A DNA stretch of 64,000 bases from Lineus longissimus (lineage: Eukaryota > Nemertea > Pilidiophora > Heteronemertea > Lineidae), in contig NC_088323.1 of assembly GCF_910592395.1 (NCBI RefSeq), positions 6,140,001-6,204,000 of the forward strand, given 5' to 3'. Below, piece after piece: positions 19,150 to 31,700 of the stretch; position 1 is the first letter of the stretch, and the number at the start of each line of letters is the position of its first letter. The position numbers and the translations under genes are program-made. The notes under the pieces are model-generated. The model searched no databases, had not been told where the DNA came from, and saw only the letters and a program-made list of their open reading frames with translations.

Positions 19150-21048
19150 GTGAGTAAGATTATATTCTTCTTCAAACGCTAAGCAACAGTTCTGCGTCAT
19201 TTTGAAGCTCCGTGGATGATGAGGATTATTCTTTGTACGGTAGGGATTGTCACCATTGAGGGTCTTGGATTGCTTCGGTCAAGTTTTCTTTATGCTGATG
19301 ATTATGGTTTGTTGAAGACCATTGATATTTGTTTGATTTTGTTCAAGAAATTTGTGCCTTGATAGATCGCTCTGGTCAAGTTTGATTAAGATTCTGGCTC
19401 TTAGTTCACTGGCATTTGGGTTCAACATAAATTTCATGTAATTCTTGAATCATATACATTTCATGTTCTGACGTAAATTCTATGTTCGAGGCTGTACGTT
19501 ATTTTCTAACATTTGAGGATTTTTTTGAAAAAAACTTCTCCTGTATTTGCGATTTTTCCTTGAAATGTCAGAATTCAGCCATTGCTGAGAAATTATCTTT
19601 TGAATTTTGAATTTTCTTTAATAAGTTTCTTCAAGAAGGACGTCTTATGGTAATGATATTGTAGCTGTTGGAAAGCTCTTGTCAAGTTTGTTTTAATTGG
19701 TTCTGTGGCTGGATACTTCTAATCTAGGTGCGATATTGTGTTTGCTGTAGACCGGTGTTAATATTGACCATTTGCTGTTCGACCAGGCACTACGTTAATT
19801 AAAACAAATACGAATTCTGTCTTCGGATTTCTAATCTGGATAATTCTTGTAGCAGGGGAACTGGCAATTGGACCTTCCACTGCCTTGGACAGTGCCACCT
19901 GTGCTCAATGCCCTCACTCAAGCTTCATTGATTGAAATGACCCTGAAGGTGTGACCTTGCAGAAGAACTGGCTTAGGCAGTGTCAGATTGTCCAACTGGA
20001 TTTTCCGATGGCATTATCTGCCTCGAATCGATTCATGGTGAATCCTAATGCCTCAGGTGTTCATCCTCACGGTGTTAGCTTGGTCAGTACAAATGACAAG
20101 GCTGTTTTGAATGTCTAGCCAAAGCTAGCTTGCGGCATCCGATGATAGTTTTGAGGCATCTGGGGCCAAAAAAAAGCACTACGTGAGTGTACATGGGATT
20201 CATACAAAAACCTTTATTTTGTAACCATGGTTAGTGAAATGTAAATTTTTTTCTTGGGTACCAAAATTGAATTAAATAAAAACCAGACTTTGAAGAAATT
20301 GGCCGCACAGCAGCCAAAAGAACGCAGAATTTTTTTTCTAAGGCCCTGGGATTTCTCCCTCTTGCTTTTGGAGTGCAAGTATGATTGAAGGAGAAGGGAG
20401 TTGATGCTTGTCTCTGTTGACAGCATAAAACCTGTACTAAAAACACCTAATAATTTTCCAATGTCACAGATCAGATTCTGCCTGGCTTCGCATTCTTGCA
20501 ACCACATTAGCTCCGAGTTGATTCTCGAAGAAAACTTACCTTCCAGGCGATCTTAACAATATCCTGGCAACCAGTTGCAGTGTATCATGTTGGCTTCCTG
20601 GCTTCGGGAAATTATTGCGATTGTTACTGATGTATCCGTTTCAACAATGTACATTAGGATTCTGTTGTAGTGATATATGAGGTGTTAGTCTGATGATAAC
20701 GCTAAACTGTAATCTTGGTCAGAGGCTTGCCGTTGTTCGGGAAGAGCTTATGTTTTCTCGTGGTGGATAGTTGACCTAGAGGTTGTGGGTTCAATTTTCT
20801 TTCACTGAAAATGAAGAGATGAGGTCAGTAGCTGTTGCTTAAAGGCCTACCCTGGTTGTTCCTTTTCAAAGGGAAAGTCAACTTCGTTGTTACTGTTGGG
20901 GATCAAGTCCAAAGTCAACTTCCACTTGTGAAATTTGTGCTGGAGCTCTTTTTTGGGCAAATCTGGGCCATTAATTGCCTGGCAAATAGGCAGAGTATCA
21001 CCGCTGATATTCAGAGACATTTGCCGCGTATTTGTGTATTCGATCCAT
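19150..21048. other. Possible intron; nothing recognised
   Basis: No coding exon or repeat boundary is seen after the putative donor at 19149. Confidence 0.35.
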
Positions 21049-21442
21049 AAGCCGCACTTACACCACCTGAAAATGGACCACCAATCTTGGTTCGGGAACC
21101 AATGCCGCACCATCGAAAATCCACCAAGCGCTTACACCAGCGCTGCAGCTAGTTATAAAATCCGGCTACAGATGGCGCGCAAACAATAAGCAGAAAGCGC
21201 CATTTCGAAAACGCCACCTGGAGCCGAACCATCTAACTAGCTAATTGCCGATCCATTTGCGCTTACACCACGACAAAGCCGAGCTTTCAACAAGCCGGGC
21301 GAATTTGGACCATCAAGCTTGGTGGGACAAATTCGCTCGGCAATTTGTATCGGCAATGGATTGCCGAACCAATTTGTCGCGGCAATGTGGTGGTGTATGT
21401 GCAATTGGTCCACCAATATTTCGTGGTGTAAGCGCAGCTTAA
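21049..21442. mobile_element. TIR element with AAGCYGCRCTTACACCAC ends
   Basis: The left end AAGCCGCACTTACACCAC is mirrored by GTGGTGTAAGCGCAGCTT at the right, about 394 bp in all. The subterminal word CTTACACCA recurs inside (21128 and 21260 areas), and TTGGTGGACC-type words occur in both orientations. Short frames on both strands have no recognisable domain. Probably a non-autonomous DNA transposon; superfamily undetermined. Confidence 0.75.
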
Positions 21443-23750
21443 TCAGCCTGATTAAATGGGGGTGATTATGGAGTGAATACAATGGCTATAGTCTGATTTT
21501 GACCAACTGTCACCTCCACCAGCTTCTTCCATGCAAATTTTCCCAAAGATTTGCATGCAAAATTTGGACATGATCACTAAATGCAAATGTTGGATGCCAC
21601 AAGACTAGACGTTAAGTGAGATATACAGAATTTAGAAATAAGGTATTACACAGGAGTAACTTTATCATCCTGAGGCAATGAAGGGTATGTTGATGATTAA
21701 AAGTCTTGTCTTATCATTTTGAGAGAAAGGTAGATTTTAATACATGTATTTCCTGAGGTGCTATCTTCAGTTTCACTCCCTGTTCACCACAACTTGCATT
21801 CATTGTACATTTGAGTGCTGTAAAACATACTGTAGTCGGGCCAAGTTAGACTGGAACACTGTTGAATATAAAAAAATTCCCTCCAACATGTCAAGACGAG
21901 AACCTGCTTTAAAAAACGCTAGCCTGTAAAATATCAGAATGAGTATCTTTGTAGCCTGTATGTTTTAATACTTGGCATTCAAAACATTTTCCGAATAATT
22001 CTGATGGTGGCTTTTCTTTGTCCATGACAAATGCCAGGTTGCAGTGGTGAAAAGTCTCGAAGTGATAGTTTTTCGTGGCGCTTGAAATGAAAAGTGTTGA
22101 AGCTAAAATGAGAGGCAGCTCTTGATATCTTTTTTTCATCGGAAACCTTTAGTAACATGAGCCTGAAGGTGTTGTTGAAATTCTTGCTTTGGTTGAACAG
22201 GATACTAAAATGACAGGGAAAAAGAAGCTAGTTTATACAAAAAATGAACTTAAGTCATAGGCTTCTCATCTTCAAGGTGTTCCTTGCGAAGCAACCTATT
22301 TCAGAGGGGGGTTCATATTACACTTTCAAGGGTAGTTCTGACCTGGTGGATTCCTCAACCCCTGAAGCATATATGTTAGCAATCAATTAGTTCTTCTGTA
22401 TTTGCTCATCAAGCAATTTTTTTGCACAATCAATAAATTTATGCTGCAGTTAGAAAATTCCCGCATCATCAAAGACACATATGGGTGTAGAGTAAAAATA
22501 TAAATGGATTTGGCTCAATATCCTGGGTGTGATCCCGCCAGCATCGAAATTTAACCCCACAAAGTTCCCGAAGTTATTGAAGTCCACGTCAGCCAAGATT
22601 GGTCTCGTTGAACTGTACATTAGCTAAATCAACTCCATATAAATGTATGAGAGATTGTGCTCAACTAATACAATAACCTTAACTTTTCCTATTCAACTGC
22701 ATAATTGACTGATACATTTCATTCAATCTCAACATATTTGCAGTAATTTTAAAACGATCAAATATAAAATTTCCAATAAATGACGATGTTGTGCTTTTTA
22801 CTCTCTTTACGTTATGGGTGTTGGCCAATTTGAAATCCACTGGATTATTTTCATTGGTTAGCAGGGCAGGGGTCATAAAAAATTACAGAAATATAATAGA
22901 TAGTTGTAAATGGGAAATAAATTTTATGATTTGACTGTAGGCATGTATACATTGGGTGCAGATATTGAAAATAGATGATATCAATAATTGATGAAGACTA
23001 GTCTGTTTAAAGTATAGATTGATGGATTAATCTGTACTTGATAATATCTGGTTGATACCGATAATGGCTCCATATACATAATTATTGGGATATTTACCTA
23101 TGAATAGGCTGCCAAGTTGGGTTGACCTTTGCTGAAAACTTAACAGTGAGGAGGACCAAGTTCTATAGAATATGGAGGGGAGGGGGAGTTTTTAGGTTTT
23201 AGGATCCAACCATTTCATTTCATAAAAACTTGTGATTTATAATGTATACATGCTTCAGAGATAAAACTGCGATTTCAGACCTTTTCTTTTACCCTGTTTT
23301 GTAATGTGTGCTGCCTGGGTGTGGCTGTATTTATTTGTTACTAGTATTGAATGCTTGGAGCAAACTGTTCAGGATAAGACAATAGAAATACCTAGTGGGA
23401 TGCCAATATCAGCATATCGTTGGTCTTTTTTGAGTTGAAATTAGTAGGTTGGTTATTTCTCAAGGCCATAAATGAAAGAGATCGAGGCATCTGATACATA
23501 TCCAGAAATCCTTCAATAAAGCAGTCAGTATTCCTCCAAACCTACTACTTTAAGATTAATCACTTTGCTGGAGGGCATGTTAGCAAATATATTTACTACT
23601 TCAGATGCTCATGTTGTGTAATGCACTATGTCATACATTTCTATGCACTGCGTGGTGATTTCATAAAGAGCGCAAACATAGCCTGCTGTACTATGTGTCA
23701 TGATGCAGAGGACTGGAAATATGGTCCATCGTAATAAAGTGGTTAAGGGT
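21443..23750. other. No gene recognised
   Basis: No coding domain, tandem array or inverted termini seen. A few A+T-rich low-complexity stretches occur. Confidence 0.35.
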
Positions 23751-24145
23751 TGACCATAGACTAGACCATTTTGTCTAGAACATGAAATTCGAAAGCAATT
23801 AGGAGTCTTTCAATATGAAGTGAATGCCAATTTCAAGAGTGGGAGTCTGTTCTCTGTAAAACAAAGATTTGACACCCACCCTTGAAATTGACTTTCACTT
23901 TCCCTTGAAAGAATACTACAGTAGAACCTCTCTATTAAGGACACCCTTGGGGCTGACCAGTGCTGTCCTTAATAGAGAGGTGTCCTGATTAGAGAGGTGA
24001 AATCGAATGGAAACAACCTATTTTGGCCCAGAACTAGTGTTCTTAATGGAGAGGTTGTCCTTAATAGATAGGTGTCCGCTAATGGGGGTTCCACTGTAAT
24101 TGTACTCAAATTCCAGCCAAAATGGTGGTGCCCATGGTCATCCCT
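23751..24145. mobile_element. Family A foldback element interrupted by a pogo-type MITE
   Basis: The left end (GTTGACCATAG, ACCATTTTG, TAGAAC) is mirrored at the right (CCAGCCAAAATGGTGG, GCCCATGGTCATC). The family core AAGCAATTAGGA and the spacer GTTCTCTGTAAAACAA match the copies at 645, 52651 and 54483. Between the arms sits the complete 23919-24096 element, so the pogo-type MITE landed inside an older family A copy. Confidence 0.65.
23919..24096. mobile_element. Complete pogo/Tigger-type MITE (178 bp)
   Basis: The ends are CAGTAGAACCTC and GGGGGTTCCACTG, flanked by TA on both sides (23917-23918 and 24097-24098), as expected for the pogo branch of Tc1/mariner elements. The interior repeats TGTCCTTAATAGAGAGGT in both orientations and has no coding capacity. 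Related copies lie at 4311, 27306 and, more distantly, 51185. Confidence 0.82.
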
Positions 24146-25238
24146 CAAGAAGGTGTTGAGCCTTTCCAGTTAAAACATCGACTTTGATATTGATTGCCAA
24201 ATATACGCAGCTATTCTGAGAATCACCCCTCCCCCATCCAGGGTAATGGGTGTGGGTATGCCCTCCAGCTGGTTTTTGATGAAAATTGATTTATTTCTAA
24301 TCTGTATTTTCATGAATGGAGCCGGGACACACATATATCCACCCTGTCTGGGCGTGGGCTGCATTGAAAACCAAAACTATTATCAAATACGAAAGTTCAC
24401 TGATCTGCCCGTATTATGTATATTGGCTAAGGAATGCATGATTATACACCTATCGTGGTGTATCGATTTCAAAGATTCTTGTGAATGGATTCTGCTGCAT
24501 AAAAATCACCAGGTTGAAAATCAGTTTTTTTCTGACATCACCATATATAAGTTAAGCTCATAAAGGTGAAGCATAATGAAAATCACCTCAAACTTTGCGA
24601 AACACAGGTGACTGTCCCGCAAATTTCATTGGTTATCATTGGTAGCTGAGTTTACCTCAACTTGTAAAAATCTGAGTTGACTCACCGACATTAGATGGAC
24701 AAGACGCTACATAGTATTTGTATATCTGTCTACATGACGGTGATGCTGAGATTTATATTCAGTACATGTTTAATACGCAATTGGAAAATTTCAAATTCAA
24801 TTACAAACTTTAATGAACGGGGTTGGCCTTTAACCAGGCATCATCTTTAACTGGGTGTTGGCTTATTAGAAATCCTACACTGCTTCCAAAGGTGAAGTGC
24901 AGCATTATTTACTGTTTGAGTGTCCGATCTTGGTGATTCATATCCCAAAGCGTCTCAAATTCTGCTGAAAAAATAACAAGAATGTGCTTTGATTCCTGCT
25001 CAGGTAGTTGTGAGTGATGAAATTGTACCCCCCAATTACGCTTGAACGTTTTCCGATAGATGCTGCTATTTAATGCTTGATCTGCAGTCATCCAACGAAG
25101 TGATTTTATTTTTGCAGCAAAATGATGTAACATCTTGCTAATGATGTTGAGATCATCCTTTGAAGAGGATCATAGTTGTTTGAGTACATCTTATGAAGTG
25201 TCCTCTTGGGGTTTGGGTTGGAACAAAGTGGGCTAGAT
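24146..25238. other. No gene recognised
   Basis: A plus-strand frame of 105 codons at 24246-24563 has no recognisable domain and no splice or codon support. Nothing else is seen. Confidence 0.35.
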
Positions 25239-25242
25239 TTAA

Positions 25243-25474
25243 CCTTTAAAGCGCCGAATTAACCAGGATTTGCAACTTCTGCAGCTGTCATTCGGTTGTT
25301 ACTCACAATATTTCAGCCAAAAAACTTCCAAAAAATTGGCAAAAATCATGAAACTCGAGCGACATAGCCACTCTTCAATATACGGCCGTTGGAGGGCTTT
25401 CCCATGCATGATGACGTCAGGGGAATCCCTGATGCGCAAAACCGCGGACGATTCTGCGTGCAGCGCTTTAAGGG
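25243..25474. mobile_element. TTAA-flanked MITE (piggyBac type, 232 bp)
   Basis: TTAA flanks both ends (25239-25242 and 25475-25478). The termini are CCTTTAAAGCGC and GCGCTTTAAGGG, inverted. The interior is CpG-rich near the right end and has TGATGACGTCAGGGG. Small frames crossing it are by-products. It belongs to a different subfamily from 15838 and 61736. Confidence 0.78.
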
Positions 25475-25478
25475 TTAA

Positions 25479-27303
25479 GGAATTGATACCGAACTGGTGA
25501 TAAAAAAACAAGTAAAAAAAACATTTTAGGCTTAGAAATGTTTTCATCCTATTTAAATAAACTTCAGAGGGAGGTGCGGCTGGGTGGGGCAGTAAATTGC
25601 ATCTGCATCAAACAATCTTCGAAACTATTACTATAGACTATTTCTTTGTTCTATGATGATTATGATAATTACTATCTGAAAAAAGACCACTTTGTTGTGA
25701 GACCATGGGCGGTCTTTCTATGAAACTTTGAAGAAAAACCCAAGCTACATTGCACTGCCTCCTTTGCGACTTCTGTAGAATGCTGCACTATCCATGAAAA
25801 TCTAGCATATTTTGCTGCTGATGCAATTGTTAGGGTGTGGGTAAAATGTTTCTTTGATGTGCATATCCTGATGAGAAGCTTGTATTGCTCCATAAAAGGA
25901 CAAAGGATATAAATTCGAGTCGACGTGAGCGTAAGATGTTGTGCATCCTAAAGTTATATCCTTTATTGTCATAATCAAGATTTTGTTTGGGTCTTCTGGA
26001 ATTTTGGTTTCTTGAGTGGAAGCGATTAGTGTGCTGGGGATGTCAATGATTTCAAAGCTGACTGAAAAATATGAACAAGTTGTTGCATTCTAAGCGACAT
26101 CTCTCCCACTCAAATTAGGGCAAAGTTAGGAAGATCACTTTGGGCAATCTTTGTCATATTATAGTAAACCGCCTACATCCTGTCTTAAGATACCAACCTT
26201 CCTTACGCTTGACATTTGCGTAGCGTGGGGTGCTGGTATGTTGTGACAGTGATGTTCTTTGTTGTTTATAGTTGACATGATTATGAACACTGAGCTTACA
26301 GATGATGCTCTTTGTTAAGAATATTGTGATTTTTAATTGAATTAGAAAAAAATACTTGCACAAATACGTAATGAATATAAGTTGCGTAGACTGATATACT
26401 TTGTATACATGTACCAAATTTTAGCAAAGTTGCTTGCATCCACTGCACTACTGCATTGTGTATAATAGCATTATATCTTATTGACCAACGATTGGATACG
26501 GACTCCTTAGTGTAAAACAGACTTAGTCTAAGTTTTCCCCAAGTTATTTAAAAGTACGCAAGGTTTGATTTTGTAACCAGTGATTGGTGCAATGAGATCA
26601 TCTGAGTGGTGTTTATATATGGAATGTTTGATCCTGTGAACAATGCTGCTCATAGCAGACCTGCAGGTATTGGGAGATGCCTTCTGTCACTAGTAAACTG
26701 CTGCTAATACCATAGCTTTGTGCACCGTCAGATTATCACTGACATCCTGTCTTTCGATATGAAACTTCCTCATGCGTGACAACAGACGGGTTTGAAAAAT
26801 CATGGTTTGTAAATCAAAGAAGCCAGTTGTGCTTACGTGTGCAAAGTTTTATCGCTTTACGTGATTTCGTTTCTAATCTATGATGTCATAGCTTTTCAAC
26901 TTATGCATTCAGTATATGGCGGCAGCGTTAAGGGTTTAACAACTCTCTTCACTTCGTCTTATTGTAAAAGTTCTCTGATGTAGAGATGATTTCACAAAAA
27001 TTGTTGGAATATAATGCCATATGGCGCTGAACAAGTCGTTTTCAGCCTCAGAATCTCCCTTATCAGTGCCAAATATGTCTTGGCTACCAAGGTTTTTACA
27101 TCTCATCAACTAAAAATGTATATCATCAGAACGACCTGATGTACAATCCAGGTTAGTTAGGTTTGGCTAAATAATGCATGCGATCAATCCCCATATAAGA
27201 GAGAGTGAGGGTTGTCATATGATTTTCGCAGCATTATCTCTACTTCGGAGACCCTTAGCAACCAGCCATTTGATAAGAAGCAGGAAAACCCAGAAGTTAT
27301 TAG
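25479..27303. other. No gene recognised
   Basis: No coding exon, RNA gene or repeat boundary seen. Confidence 0.35.
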
Positions 27304-27305
27304 TA

Positions 27306-27481
27306 CAGTGGAACCTCCCTTAGTGGACCTTTCTACTAAGGACACATTCGCTATTAAGGACACTAGTTCTGGTCCCACAGTGGTTGTTTCCATTCAATTT
27401 GACCCCTCTAATCAGGGCACCTCCCTATGTAGGACACTACTTGCTAGTCCTTAGGGTGTCCTTGATAGAGAGTTTCTACTT
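27306..27481 (+). mobile_element. Pogo/Tigger-type MITE, right end eroded
   Basis: The left terminus CAGTGGAACCTCCC follows a TA. The interior shares CTAAGGACAC, TTAAGGACACTAGTTCT and GTTTCCATTCAATTTGACC with the 23919 element in inverted orientation. The right end is reduced to GAGAGTTTCTACT. Confidence 0.72.
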
Positions 27482-28199
27482 CCTTGGAAACAATTTTCCT
27501 TTGCAACAAGTAGTTTTATTGGTAGTTCAGTCTTCACCTGGGAATTTGAGGACTCGATAACTTATGATACTCCCTGTGTGCTAGGTTCAGTTAAGATATT
27601 CAGCTAAAGGGTTAAGAAATTAGCAAAGGTTTGCCACAGGACTCCCAGCAGATACCTGCTTCCTTCCAATGAATTAAACATAAAACTATTCATCAGAACA
27701 ACGGAAGCAGATACTGATTAAACATCTGTATAGAACAGGAAGGCGTTTGCATGACAACCAGTGGTAATTTTATGGCAAAGGCAAGATGCGGATGTTGAAC
27801 CTATAATAATGATAATGAAATGTCTATCTTTTTTCCAATCAGAAAAATTTTTTTTTGAGATTTATTTTGGCAAATAAAGGTTATTCGAAAATCCACGAAA
27901 ATAGGATCTTTATGAAAATTTGGCGTTTGACAAGATAAGAAATGGATGCAAATCCGTGCTGAGAAAATGTCAAGTTGAACAAAGCGAATGCCGTACAATG
28001 TGGCAGGTCATAAGAAATGGCTGCTATCACCTGTTTTTCGGATTGACTTAGCTATTTCATTGAATCTGATGCTATTCATTGGCAGGGCTTTTGTGAGAAT
28101 GTCAGGAGTGTAGAAAGTGTGCTTCTAGTGTTGCATATTGTAAGAAATGTACAAAGCATGAAGTATTGTGTATCTAATGTAATAGAGTTCTGGGATAGC
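27482..28199. other. No gene recognised
   Basis: Nothing identified between the MITE and the pyrimidine-rich minisatellite. Confidence 0.35.
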
Positions 28200-28712
28200 T
28201 CAACTACCTTTCTACACCAATGTTCATTGGCCTTTGTTCATCTACATCCATGTTTATCTACCTTTCTGGCCCATGCTCATCTTCTTTTCCTGCTTATGCT
28301 CATCTACCTTTCCCTCTATACTCATCTACCTATGCTCATCTGCTCATCTACCTTTCAAGCCTATGCTTGTCTACCTTTGAAGCCTGTGCTCATCTACCTT
28401 TCTGGCCCATGCTCATCTTCTTTTCCTGCTTATGCTCATCTACCTTTCCCCTTATACTCATCTACCTATGCACATCTGCTCATCTACCTTTCCAGCCTAT
28501 GCTTGTCTACCTTTGAAGCCTGTGCTCATCTACCTTTCTGGCCAATGCTCATCACCTTTTTGGTCTATGCTCCTCTACCTTTGCCGCCGTTGCCCATCTA
28601 CCTTTCCCACCTATGCTCATCTGCCTTTCCTGTCAATTCAGATCTACCTTTCCCGCTGGAGCTCATCTCCCTTTCCCATCTATGCTCATTAATATTTCCT
28701 ACCTGCGCTTAT
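28200..28712 (+). repeat. 23-bp pyrimidine-rich minisatellite with higher-order ~138-bp repeat
   Basis: The basic unit resembles CTCATCTACCTTTCC plus GGCCTATG, repeated with variation about 20 times. A larger block of about 138 bp (starting CTTTCTGGCCCATGCTCAT at 28261 and again at 28399) is duplicated, so expansion occurred at two levels. The strand asymmetry (C+T on plus) is marked. Long open frames through the array (up to 211 codons) are repeat artefacts. Confidence 0.9.
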
Positions 28713-31700
28713 CACAGCGTAAATTCCCGATTGACGTTCCACCCTGATGGCTGATAGTTAATTCATATTGGGTATGCTTGACTTGCTTCAGAAATGGCGA
28801 TTGTTGTCATGGGAGACGTATGCTGTTGGGCTGTCGTGCAGTCGATTCTGTCAAGCCGAGGCAGCCCAAGTAGGCATTCAATCAAATGAGAAGTATGGTC
28901 TGTATGGAAATTTCTTGGCTTTACATCTTTATGTTTTCTATCAGGAGCTGGTTGCATCGGCTGCCTGCTTAGAAAACCTTATATTTGCATCTAGAGATCT
29001 ATGTCTTGATGTTTGTCTCATTTGCGGGCTGCTTTTAAAAATGTGATCATTGCAGGATGTCAGAATTGGGGGGGAAAACTGTCAAATTTGTTGTGCCTGT
29101 TTGTTCACGAAATCTCAAAGCATTTTGGAGTTTTCTCAATTTTCATTTTGGCGGACTACAAAATTTCTTCACCTTTACTTAATCGCTGTTGCTTATAAAG
29201 TCTGTGAACATAAAACTACTGTGAAAAGTTTGCCATTTAAAATCTACAACCTATATTTATCTACACAAACAAAAATTGCTCAGGAAATTATTCAAAAAAT
29301 CAATATATTGAAAAATGATAACAACAGTTCCTGAAAGAATTATATGATGAGTTTTGCTGTCAATATGAATAAAACTAATTAAGTTAATGGAATATTGGTG
29401 CTTAAGCTCTCATTAAAGGATTGCATTGTTCGACATTAGCGTCCCAATCCTATAAATATTTTAATAATTTCTTTATTGCTCTGCATATACGATCTTCGTC
29501 AAAATGAAATTCCAGGCTTTATTTTACCATTGCTCAAAATTTATAAGGAAGAGGAACACAATTTGTACTGATGCATAGGTACATATTCATGTAAAGAAGG
29601 AGCTACTGTGATGCCCCCAAAACTGCCCACAAATGTTTGACAAAAAGTTTGAGTACATTTGCTAATACATCTAGAAACGGAGCAGAATTAGTTTTCTTAT
29701 GACCATTACAGTACTTGGCAGCAAAGCATGATGAACACAGGTTGCTAATGTTGGCATATATTAAAAAGAAATAATGAAATAATAAAATTATTACTAATTT
29801 CATGCAAAATCTAGCATGATATCACAATATTATCAATTGCAGTATGGTTGTCAAATTCATTTATCCACTTAACTTTGATTATGAACATCTTTTGTCTTTA
29901 ATTATGATTATCGATATTGCAAACTACATTGGTATTTTAGGATTCTGATGCAACAAATATTTATTGCCAATAAAATCATCACTTCAGGTGAAATTGTGGA
30001 ATAATCCCGGGTGTACCCGGGAAGTTATAAACTGTTATTGATCCTGAATTTGCCAATGGACGTAACATATTAATGGGAATGCCAGGTGAAAGTGAAATCA
30101 TTTTATTGTTGCCTTGGAGGGCATTATTGATCACAATTTATTGAAAAATCCAATCTGTGAATATTTGTATTGCGTTTGTCCCTTGATATCTTAAGGTTGT
30201 AAAATGTTTGCATCAACAACCAGATTTATTGGTCATTTTCTATCAACTTGATAGGGTAAAGGGTAGGTGGGTGTTGTTCTGACTGGTGATAATGGATTCC
30301 ATCATGAAAAGAGATGATGACAAGTCATATTGAAATGGTGGGGTCTATCTCCTCTCCCCAGGTTCCATCAAGTTGATGCTGCTCATCAAGCCCCCTCCCC
30401 CCCCCCCCCCCCCCCCCGATCGCACCCACCAGTTTTAATGCACAGTATTCCTGACGTCCTGTTATCCTCTGCTTGAATTCCGCTGAAATAAGGGTGTCTC
30501 GAAAAGTACTATTCCTCCTATTCAGTCTCTGTTTCCGTACTCCCTTAACTGCTGCCGTCTTCATCAGCTACTCCCAGATTTACTCACTTGGCACTTTGTC
30601 AAAATTGATGGCCTGGTTAGTGGTTTTATTTCCCATCACCAAGAAAATAACTGTCAGTTTCAATTAACTCATCAGCACATGTTGATTAATGAGTGGTGTT
30701 AACGTCGTTGAGACTCCTTCTCTGATTAGCGCTAATGATTTCAAACTAATTTATTGATGACAATCTTCAGACTATATACTAGCGTTTTGTGGAAATACCC
30801 TTTACGCCTGAGTGATGAAATGTTTACTTTCATTCAAAAACATAAGTCATGTGGTGCATGGATTGCCAGCTTGTATCGCCCTTTCTAATCATGTGCAAAA
30901 AGAGCACATTTGCAAAATTATCGGACTTTCTGCGTTGTAAAGATAGAGTTAATGTTATGTAGTCACTCTACAAAAGCACAACTTTGACCTGAATGTACAT
31001 TGCTACCAGCACAAAAAGGCTTTTTCTCGGGAGGGCTTCCAGCTCATGATGCTGAAGTAATGTGTTGCATGTATGCAATGTGGGATGTTACCTCTGACCA
31101 ACACTCTACATGTTGATGCCAAAACCTGATGTTTTAGCAGGTTGCAGTAATCGAATAAAGACGTACACACCATATTCCATGGAGACATTTCCTAATCTAG
31201 CCTTCTAGCAAGTGATATCCAATAAGAGCACATTGCAAATTTCATGACCGCAGATAAGTGCGAGAATTCCCATATTGCCTGAATACTTCAGCACAATTTC
31301 TCTCGCCACATTTTATCCAGCCGAGCTGGTGAACAATATTGTGAATTGACTAAGCGTGCCACCCATCAAGTCCAAGGCAGTTTCGCTATCGATCGTTGTC
31401 AGTCCTGATGGTGCTGCTTATCAGTCAGGCTTGACCTTTTTCGTCGGGGAGAACAAAGGTCAAGGATACTAGTTCATCCTATTTGGATGCCTTATTGCTC
31501 TATATGAGGTTTCCGACTGTAGTATTATTCACCTTGTTTCTCTGCGCATCATTTGGGGGCTTGAAATGGCTTCGTCATTAGTTTACCTTGATGTTTGCAG
31601 CAGATTTTATGCTCCAAGTATAACAACGAATAGCTTTCCCCCAATGTGCAAAAGGTTGTCAGGTTAATGGCTCTAACCCTGTTAATTCGTAAATGTTTGG

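Noticed and set aside
28119-28754. 211-codon plus-strand frame rich in Leu, Ser and Pro
   Set aside because: It runs through the 23-bp pyrimidine minisatellite. No start context, domain or splice signal supports a gene.
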